This document shows, in pieces, positions 1 through 4,530 of a stretch of 5,724 nt of DNA. Source of the DNA: Thermoplasmata archaeon (GTDB lineage: Archaea; Thermoplasmatota; Thermoplasmata; UBA10834); contig JALOTO010000099.1 of assembly GCA_025457845.1 (NCBI GenBank), positions 1 to 5,724 on the forward strand, read 5' to 3'. The notes beneath the pieces are model-generated. The model had not been told where the DNA came from. It searched no databases and saw nothing but the letters and a program-made list of their open reading frames with translations. The position numbers were made by a program, and so were the translations under genes. Position 1 is the stretch's first letter. Each line of letters begins with the position of its first letter.

Positions 1-1065
1 GGCGAGTGGACCGGGATACAGATCGCGCGCGCGTACCATGAGAGCAGGGGCGAGACGAGGAAGGAGGTCGTCCTGCCGGACACCGCCCATGGGACCAACC
101 CCGCGAGCGCGGCCATGGTGGGCTACGACGTCCTCGAGGTCCCCTCCAAGAACGGGTGCGTGGACGTGGAAGCTCTGAAGTCGGCCGTGTCGAAGGACAC
201 CGCGGCATTCATGCTGACGAACCCCAACACGCTGGGCATCTTCGAGAAGGACGTGGTCGAGATAGCGAAGATCGTCCACGAGGCTGGGGCGCTGCTCTAC
301 TACGACGGAGCGAACCTCAACGCCATCATGGGGAAGACATCCCCTGGCAGGATGGACTTCGACATCGTCCACTTCAACCTGCACAAGACATTCGCCACGC
401 CACACGGCGGCGGAGGACCAGGAGCCGGGCCGGTCGGCGTCAAGAAGGACCTCGAGCAGTTCCTGCCCGTCCCGAGGGTCGTCCGTCACGACGGGGGGCG
501 CTACGCGCTCGACTACGACCGGCCGAAGAGCATCGGAAAGGTGCGGGCGTTCTACGGCAACTACGGCGTGCTCGTCCGGGCGTACACCTACATCAAGATG
601 CAGGGAGGGAGCGGGCTCCAGGCGGCTTCCGAGACGGCGGTCCTGAACTCCAACTACGTCAAGGAGAAGCTCAAGGGGACCTTCGAGCTGCCCTACGGCG
701 ACCTGAGGAAGCACGAGTTCGTCCTCAGCGGGAGCCCCCTGAAGGCAAAGGGCCTCAGGACCCTGGACTTCGCCAAGCGGCTCCTTGACTACGGCTACCA
801 CGCGCCCACCATCTACTTCCCGCTCATAGTCGAAGAGGCCATCATGATCGAACCCACGGAGACGGAGTCGAAGGAGACCCTCGACGACTTCGTCGAGGTG
901 TGCAAGACCGTGGCCGCGGAGGACCCGCAGCTGCTCAAGGACGCCCCGAGGAACACGGCGGTCAGAAGGCTTGACGAGGCCAAGGCCGCAAGGGACATGG
1001 TGTTCAGCTGGAGGGCCTACGAGAAGAAGGCCGCAGCTGCCGCCGCGAAGTCTACGCCTTCTTGA
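1..1065 (+). CDS. gcvPB: Glycine dehydrogenase (decarboxylating) subunit 2, C-terminal part, 5' end cut by window
   Basis: This is the catalytic PLP subunit of the glycine cleavage P-protein, which with GcvPA decarboxylates glycine and passes the aminomethyl group to lipoyl H-protein. The frame is open from base 1, so the gene starts upstream; 354 residues are visible against roughly 480 expected. An ATG at 115 is internal, because family sequence precedes it: [13 protein letters not shown] lies at visible residues 27-39. The cofactor region follows, with DGAN at 102-105 and the PLP lysine in FNLHKTF at K129, then a glycine-rich stretch (GGGGPGAG). The [13 protein letters not shown] segment near the end is the normal family ending. 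After it comes a short Lys/Ala-rich tail with six alanines in a row, which I do not recognise as part of the family core. The split PA/PB form is usual in archaea, and gcvPA is expected just upstream. The last 14 bp overlap the convergent RAM-domain gene. Confidence 0.96.
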   Translation, partial: GEWTGIQIARAYHESRGETRKEVVLPDTAHGTNPASAAMVGYDVLEVPSKNGCVDVEALKSAVSKDTAAFMLTNPNTLGIFEKDVVEIAKIVHEAGALLYYDGANLNAIMGKTSPGRMDFDIVHFNLHKTFATPHGGGGPGAGPVGVKKDLEQFLPVPRVVRHDGGRYALDYDRPKSIGKVRAFYGNYGVLVRAYTYIKMQGGSGLQAASETAVLNSNYVKEKLKGTFELPYGDLRKHEFVLSGSPLKAKGLRTLDFAKRLLDYGYHAPTIYFPLIVEEAIMIEPTETESKETLDDFVEVCKTVAAEDPQLLKDAPRNTAVRRLDEAKAARDMVFSWRAYEKKAAAAAAKSTPS

Positions 1066-1294
1066 ACCGGGCGGTGATGAGCGTCTTGGTGCTCGTTATC
1101 CCGGGGATCGTGCGTATCTTCGAGGTGACGAGGTCCGTTATGAAGTCGTAGTCCGAGGCCTCTATCCTCGCGATCATGTCGTACTGACCGAAAAGCTGGC
1201 TGACCTCCGATAGCTGGGGGAGCTTCCTCAGCCCCTCGAGCACGGCGGTCTCCTTGCCGGTCGCGGTCGTGATCAGCACGTATGCGATGACCAT
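1052..1294 (-). CDS. Stand-alone Lrp/AsnC ligand-binding (RAM) domain protein
   Basis: This 80-residue protein matches the effector-binding RAM domain of Lrp/AsnC regulators (AsnC_trans_reg type). It opens with [10 protein letters not shown] and continues with [13 protein letters not shown] (about residues 34-46), then a helix and [11 protein letters not shown] (about 63-73), the usual beta-alpha-beta-beta-alpha-beta order. There is no helix-turn-helix DNA-binding domain. The frame stays open further upstream, but that extension does not look like an HTH. The ATG at 1294 is preferred because it begins the domain exactly and has AGGTGA five bases upstream. Such single-domain proteins are known in archaea and bacteria and form ring-like oligomers that may bind amino acids or modify full-length Lrp proteins. 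Its ligand cannot be read from the sequence. Lying tail to tail with gcvPB, it could respond to glycine or another amino acid, but that is only an inference. Confidence 0.88.
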   Translation of the reverse strand: MVIAYVLITTATGKETAVLEGLRKLPQLSEVSQLFGQYDMIARIEASDYDFITDLVTSKIRTIPGITSTKTLITARFKKA

Positions 1295-1299
1295 GTCAC

Positions 1300-1305
1300 T
1301 CACCT
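1300..1305 (-). promoter_or_regulatory. Ribosome binding site of the RAM-domain gene
   Basis: On the minus strand this reads AGGTGA, a good match to the archaeal anti-Shine-Dalgarno, five bases before the ATG at 1294. It decides the start in favour of the 80-residue form over the longer open frame that reaches 1429. Confidence 0.6.
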
Positions 1306-1325
1306 TGAGGGGGCTATAAGCCAGC

Positions 1326-1361
1326 TCCATGCTCATAAACCTATCCAGACTTGAGCATGGA
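1326..1361. repeat. Perfect 10-bp inverted repeat, candidate operator
   Basis: TCCATGCTCA at 1326-1335 is mirrored by TGAGCATGGA at 1352-1361, a perfect 10-bp inverted repeat with a 16-nt spacer and 26 bp between arm centres (about two and a half helical turns). The arm nearer the RAM-domain gene overlaps its candidate TATA box at 1333-1339. A protein bound here would be expected to affect that promoter. The core CCATGC occurs again at 1410-1415. No binding protein can be named from the sequence. Confidence 0.5.
1333..1339 (-). promoter_or_regulatory. Candidate TATA box of the RAM-domain gene
   Basis: On the minus strand this reads TTTATGA. A start of transcription about 25-27 bp downstream would fall near 1309-1312, giving a leader of about 15-18 nt that includes the AGGTGA site. 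A second AT-rich box (CTTATAG on the minus strand, about 1314-1320) lies closer to the gene and would give a nearly leaderless transcript. The sequence alone does not decide between them. Confidence 0.4.
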
Positions 1362-1375
1362 TGGACATCCTGGCA

Positions 1376-1385
1376 CAGTCGACTG
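1376..1385. repeat. 10-bp perfect palindrome
   Basis: CAGTCGACTG is fully self-complementary and lies in the middle of the divergent intergenic region. It is one of several palindromes there. It may be a protein-binding site or chance; nothing else supports a function. Confidence 0.3.
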
Positions 1386-1399
1386 CTGTCATGCGGCAC

Positions 1400-1411
1400 G
1401 GGTCGCGACCC
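1400..1411. repeat. 12-bp perfect palindrome
   Basis: GGGTCGCGACCC is fully self-complementary, the longest gapless palindrome I see in the intergenic region. It is followed directly by a third copy of the CCATGC core (1410-1415) and by ACAC-TT-GTGT at 1416-1425. It lies about 100 bp upstream of the tmk candidate promoter and 60 bp upstream of the one for the RAM-domain gene, so it could be a regulatory site for either. Confidence 0.35.
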
Positions 1412-1458
1412 ATGCACACTTGTGTCCATCGCAGACTTGCTGGCTTCGACGCAAGCGA

Positions 1459-1479
1459 GGCCGATCGGTCCGGTCGGCC
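1459..1479 (+). other. Strong GC-rich hairpin upstream of tmk
   Basis: The plus strand can fold as GGCCGATCG, loop GTC, CGGTCGGCC: nine pairs including one G-U. It overlaps two smaller palindromes (CCGATCGG at 1461-1468 and CGGCCGGCCG at 1475-1484). No T-tract follows, so it is not a classic terminator. It lies upstream of the tmk candidate TATA box, so it is outside the predicted tmk mRNA and would act as DNA, or as part of an unannotated small RNA. Confidence 0.4.
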
Positions 1480-1495
1480 GGCCGCAGGACAGGAC

Positions 1496-1511
1496 GCAAA
1501 CGGTTATCTAA
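1496..1511 (+). promoter_or_regulatory. Candidate tmk promoter (BRE-like plus TATA-like box)
   Basis: TTATCTAA at 1504-1511 is centred about 28 bp before the tmk ATG and is preceded by a BRE-like GCAAAC at 1496-1501. This spacing would place the transcription start almost at the start codon, giving a leaderless mRNA. That fits the lack of a Shine-Dalgarno motif in the bases just before 1536. This would be the main promoter for the tmk-coaBC-pantoate kinase set. Confidence 0.5.
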
Positions 1512-1535
1512 TCAGGGACCGTAATCCGGCCGGAC

Positions 1536-2129
1536 ATGGCGGGATTCGTCGTACTCGAGGGCATAGACGGCTCCGGCAAATCGTCTGTCGCGAAGGCGGT
1601 AGTGGACGCTCTCGGAGAGCATGCCGTCCTGACGTTCGAACCCACAGATTCGTGGGTCGGGGCCGCGGCGAGGAAGGGCGCAGGCAAGGAGATAAGCCCG
1701 TACACGGACGCGCTCCTCTTCATGGCGGACCGCGCGCAGCACACCCTGGAGATCGCGGACCTCGTCAAGGACGGACGACTTGTCGTCTCAGACAGGTACT
1801 ATCACTCCACCGTAGCCTACCAGACCGCGGCGCTGAAGGCTGCTGGCAAGGGCGACAACTTCGAATGGCTGCTGGATGCGAACACCCGCATCTCGCTGAG
1901 ACCTGACATCACATTCATCGTCTTCGTTGACCCCGAGGTCGCACTCCAACGCGTCGGGAGGAGAGGGGAGCTGTCGAGGTTCGAGCGACTGGAGTTCCTC
2001 AAGGATGTGCAGGCGAACTACGACAGGCTCGCCAGGCTCGACGACACGGTCGTCAGGCTCGACGGGACCGAGCCCCTCGAGAATGTGGTCGGCCGGGTCC
2101 TCGACACGGTCAGGAAGGCGAAGCTTTAA
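1536..2129 (+). CDS. tmk: Thymidylate kinase (dTMP kinase)
   Basis: This cytosolic enzyme phosphorylates dTMP to dTDP with ATP, for dTTP supply. The 197 residues are the usual family length. The P-loop is GIDGSGKS (residues 9-16, lysine 15), followed by FEPT at 34-37, the ADRAQH segment at 64-69 and DRY at 86-88, all in the normal order. The lid is GRRGELSRFE (141-150). A P-loop without arginine, together with an arginine-bearing lid, resembles the type II (bacterial-like) enzymes; this sub-typing is my inference. The ATG at 1536 places the P-loop close to the N-terminus as in the family and fits the candidate promoter 28 bp upstream. It is followed after 31 bp by coaBC, so co-transcription is likely. 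Other P-loop nucleotide kinases are possible but the lid, DRY and ADRAQH together favour dTMP kinase. Confidence 0.95.
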   Translation: MAGFVVLEGIDGSGKSSVAKAVVDALGEHAVLTFEPTDSWVGAAARKGAGKEISPYTDALLFMADRAQHTLEIADLVKDGRLVVSDRYYHSTVAYQTAALKAAGKGDNFEWLLDANTRISLRPDITFIVFVDPEVALQRVGRRGELSRFERLEFLKDVQANYDRLARLDDTVVRLDGTEPLENVVGRVLDTVRKAKL

Positions 2130-2143
2130 GGCCGCAAGCGGCC
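2130..2143 (+). other. Short hairpin in the tmk-coaBC spacer
   Basis: GGCCGC-AA-GCGGCC directly follows the tmk stop codon. It can fold as a five-pair stem with a CAAG loop. No T-tract follows, so termination is not indicated. It may protect the upstream message end or tune coaBC translation. TTTAA within the tmk end (2125-2129) lies about 34 bp before the coaBC ATG and might act as a weak internal promoter. Confidence 0.3.
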
Positions 2144-2160
2144 GTGGCAATGGTGGTCAT

Positions 2161-3351
2161 ATGCATCCCGCGAACCATCTGAGAGGGAGCAAGAGTGACA
2201 AACTGAGCGGACGCAAGATCGTCCTCGCCATCACCGGCAGCATCGCGGCCGTCGAGTGTGTGAAGCTCTGCCGCGAGCTCATCAGGCACGGGGCGGACGT
2301 CCATGTCGTCATGTCGAAGGACGCTCAGACGATCATCCACCCGTGGGCCATGGAGTTCGCCTCCGGGAACCCGGTCACCACCGGCATCGACGGGCGGGTG
2401 CAGCACGTGTCATTCTGCGGGGACGTCCCCGACAGGGCCGACCTGCTGCTCATCGCTCCCGCTACGGCGAACACCATCTCCAAGATAGCATGTGGGATCG
2501 ACGACACCGCCGTCACCACATTCGCGACCACCGCCCTCGGAGGGGGCATGCCCGTGATACTTGTTCCTGCGATGCACGGGACGATGATCGGCCACAAGGC
2601 GGTGACGGAGAACATCGCGAGGCTCGGGAAGCTGGGCGTCAAGGTCCTCATGCCGCGAATGGAGGAGCACAAGGCGAAGATGCCGGAGATGGAGCACATC
2701 GTCGCCGAGGTGATGGCCGAGATAGGCAGGGCCGACCTCGAGGGACGCAGGGTCCTCGTCATCGCTGGCGCCACGGAGGAGCCAGTCGACGACATACGGG
2801 TCGTCACGAACAGGAGCTCCGGGGAGACGGGCGTCGAGCTCGCGAAGGTCGCATTCGAACGAGGGGCCGAGGTCGACCTCTGGATGGGGAGATGCAGCGT
2901 GGACATACCCTCGTACATCACGACCAAGAGGTTCACGACCTTCGAGCAGCTGGCCAAGCTCGCGAAGGGGATCAAGCACGACGTCGTCCTGTTCCCGGCC
3001 GCCGTGAGCGACTACTCCCCCGAGAAGGTCCCGGGGAAAATACCCTCGGACAAGGAAAGGTTGACGGTCACCCTCAGGCGCAACCCGAAGCTCATAGACA
3101 GGATGAAGGCGAAGGTCGTCGTCGGGTTCAAGGCACAGGCTAGGCTGGACGATGACAAACTTGTCGGAGAGGCGCGCGCGCTGCTCAAGAGGTCGAAGTG
3201 CGACTTCGTCGTCGCGAACAGGATAGAGCAGGTGGCTCCTGGCAAGACCAGGGTGTTCATCGTCACCGAGAGCGGCGCGACGGACGAGATCGAAGGGACC
3301 AAATCGCAGGTCGCAGACAGGGTCCTCGACGTCGTCGTTGGGATGCTATGA
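2161..3351 (+). CDS. coaBC: Bifunctional phosphopantothenoylcysteine decarboxylase / phosphopantothenate-cysteine ligase
   Basis: CoaBC joins cysteine to 4'-phosphopantothenate (CoaB half) and decarboxylates the product to 4'-phosphopantetheine (CoaC half, FMN enzyme). It has 396 residues, the normal fused length. The CoaC half (about 18-190) shows TGSIA (25-29), the likely catalytic histidine in QHVSF (H82), PATANTISKIACGIDD (100-115) and PAMH (136-139). Bacterial enzymes have PAMN here and an LACG cysteine clamp further on; here the matching stretch reads EEHKAKMP with no cysteine, which I believe is typical of archaea. The CoaB half (about 195-396) shows AGATEEPVDDIR (202-213), TNRSSGETG (216-224), PAAVSDYSP (279-287), KIPS (293-296) and NPK (308-310). 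The ATG at 2161 is chosen because the N-terminus HPxxxLxGSK...L.GRKI fits archaeal homologues; the longer open frame back to 1927 lies inside tmk. Its stop overlaps the pantoate kinase start (ATGA), suggesting translational coupling. Confidence 0.95.
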   Translation: MHPANHLRGSKSDKLSGRKIVLAITGSIAAVECVKLCRELIRHGADVHVVMSKDAQTIIHPWAMEFASGNPVTTGIDGRVQHVSFCGDVPDRADLLLIAPATANTISKIACGIDDTAVTTFATTALGGGMPVILVPAMHGTMIGHKAVTENIARLGKLGVKVLMPRMEEHKAKMPEMEHIVAEVMAEIGRADLEGRRVLVIAGATEEPVDDIRVVTNRSSGETGVELAKVAFERGAEVDLWMGRCSVDIPSYITTKRFTTFEQLAKLAKGIKHDVVLFPAAVSDYSPEKVPGKIPSDKERLTVTLRRNPKLIDRMKAKVVVGFKAQARLDDDKLVGEARALLKRSKCDFVVANRIEQVAPGKTRVFIVTESGATDEIEGTKSQVADRVLDVVVGML

Positions 3352-4214
3352 GGCGGGCGAAGGCGTTCTGCCCCGGGCACGTGACAGGGTTCTTCGAGAT
3401 ATGCAGAGGCCATGACCTGCTCTCTACAGGGTCGAGGGGCGCGGGCTTCAGCACCTCCCTCGGCGCCACCTCGGATGTCACGGTCAGAGCATCCGCGAGG
3501 CAGAGGGTCCGGGTGTGGGTCGACGGCGTGGAGTGCCGGGCCGAGGTCACCAAGCACGCTGCGCGCTATCTGCTCGGCAAGGACCGCCTCGACGTCGACA
3601 TCGAGACCGTGCTCGACCTGCCTGTCAGCCAGGGTTTCGGGATGAGCGCGGCCGGCGCCCTGTCCGCGTCGCTCGCCCTGTCGGAGCTGATGGACCTCGA
3701 CATGCAGGACGCGTACGAGGCTGCCCATGTCGCCGACATCGTCTGCGGATGTGGCCTGGGGGATGTCTCCGGGCTGACCGCCGGGGGCGTCGAGATCAGG
3801 CTGAGGCCAGGGCTGCCTCCCACTGGGACGGTCGAGAGGATAGACGGGAGCCCGAGACTCACGCTCGCCGTCGTCGGCAGGAGGCTCCGGACGAAGAGCG
3901 TCCTGACCGACCCTGACAAGGCGGCCTCGATCAACAGGTACGGCGCTGCGATGGTCCAGAGGCTCAAGAGCGAGCCGACCTTCGACAACTTCGCGGACCT
4001 GTCGTGGTCGTTCGCGACCACCACGGGCCTCGCGTCGAGGCCGGTGTCGGAGGTGGTGGAGTCGCTACCACCTGGCAAGAAAGGCAGCATGTCCATGCTC
4101 GGCAACTCCGTCTTCTCGACAGTGAGTGCCCGAGACCTCAAGAAGTCCCTTCCGCCCGGGACCATGGTCTACGAGTGCAAGGTGGACACGAAGGGTCCCA
4201 GGATCGTCCGCTGA
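3348..4214 (+). CDS. Pantoate kinase (archaeal, GHMP family)
   Basis: Pantoate kinase phosphorylates pantoate to 4-phosphopantoate, which archaea then join to beta-alanine with phosphopantothenate synthetase, replacing the bacterial PanC/CoaA route. The 288-residue protein opens with AFCPGHVTGFFEI (6-18), the N-terminal signature of this family, followed by GSRGAGFS (28-35). The GHMP ATP-binding motif is PVSQGFGMSAAGALS (92-106). GLGDVSGLTAGGVEIR (136-151) follows, and the C-terminal SMLGNSVF (249-256) corresponds to the third GHMP motif. The ATG at 3348 overlaps the coaBC stop by four bases (ATGA) and puts the signature at the right place; the open frame upstream to 3198 lies in coaBC. Neighbouring coaBC supports the CoA role. 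Other GHMP kinases (mevalonate, homoserine) are less likely given the CPGHVTGFFEI start. The common literature name is PoK. Confidence 0.93.
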   Translation: MRRAKAFCPGHVTGFFEICRGHDLLSTGSRGAGFSTSLGATSDVTVRASARQRVRVWVDGVECRAEVTKHAARYLLGKDRLDVDIETVLDLPVSQGFGMSAAGALSASLALSELMDLDMQDAYEAAHVADIVCGCGLGDVSGLTAGGVEIRLRPGLPPTGTVERIDGSPRLTLAVVGRRLRTKSVLTDPDKAASINRYGAAMVQRLKSEPTFDNFADLSWSFATTTGLASRPVSEVVESLPPGKKGSMSMLGNSVFSTVSARDLKKSLPPGTMVYECKVDTKGPRIVR

Positions 4215-4221
4215 GAGGCCG

Positions 4222-4524
4222 TCATTCGAACAGGGTGAACAGCCTGTCGTCCCCGCCCACGTCGAACAGTCCGATGCGCGCGCCGCAATCGAGCCATCCG
4301 TGTGCGTAGTTGATGCACGCGAACGCGTTGACAAGGTCACCCTTGTTGGCGAAGTCCCGCGCGTCGGCGAAGTACGAGCGCGCCATCGAGAGGAAATCGT
4401 CGGCCAGCTTCTTCCCGTAGGACCTGTCCGGCGCGGCTATCTTGATCTTGGCGAGGGCCCTCGCTGTGAGGTCGATGTACTTCTCGACCCTCTCCTCGGT
4501 GAGGGTAGCTCCGCCCTTGGCCAT
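4222..4524 (-). CDS. DUF357 family protein
   Basis: A 100-residue soluble protein, predicted all-helical, matching the archaeal family DUF357. Its conserved second half is visible: ARSYFADARDFANKGDLVNAF (about 48-68) and INYAHGWLDCGARIGLF (about 71-87), with the last residues LFTLFE. It has no signal peptide, membrane segment or metal-binding cluster. Its biochemical role is unknown to me; the alternating helices could be a small helical bundle or adaptor. The start ATG at 4524 lies only 6 bp after the stop of the HerA-like gene, so the two genes almost certainly share a transcript. Its stop is 7 bp from the convergent pantoate kinase stop, leaving no room for a separate terminator. Confidence 0.85.
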   Translation of the reverse strand: MAKGGATLTEERVEKYIDLTARALAKIKIAAPDRSYGKKLADDFLSMARSYFADARDFANKGDLVNAFACINYAHGWLDCGARIGLFDVGGDDRLFTLFE

Positions 4525-4530
4525 CTCTCT

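Noticed and set aside
1295..1429. N-terminal extension of the RAM-domain protein to an ATG at 1429 (125 residues)
   Set aside because: The extra 45 residues do not look like a helix-turn-helix or any domain, and the AGGTGA site five bases before 1294 fits the shorter start.
1459..1479. Rho-independent-type terminator
   Set aside because: There is a good stem but no T-tract on either strand, and no gene ends next to it.
1361..1535. tRNA gene or box C/D RNA in the intergenic region
   Set aside because: I see no T-arm GTTCGA-type motif with a matching acceptor stem, and no C/D box pair at proper spacing.
1927..2160. Extension of CoaBC upstream to 1927
   Set aside because: This part is the tmk gene read in another frame; it gives Ser/Arg-rich low-complexity protein, and the archaeal CoaBC start is at 2161.
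3012..3728. 238-residue open frame on the minus strand across coaBC and pantoate kinase
   Set aside because: Both overlapped genes carry full sets of family motifs; the antisense product has no recognisable domain.
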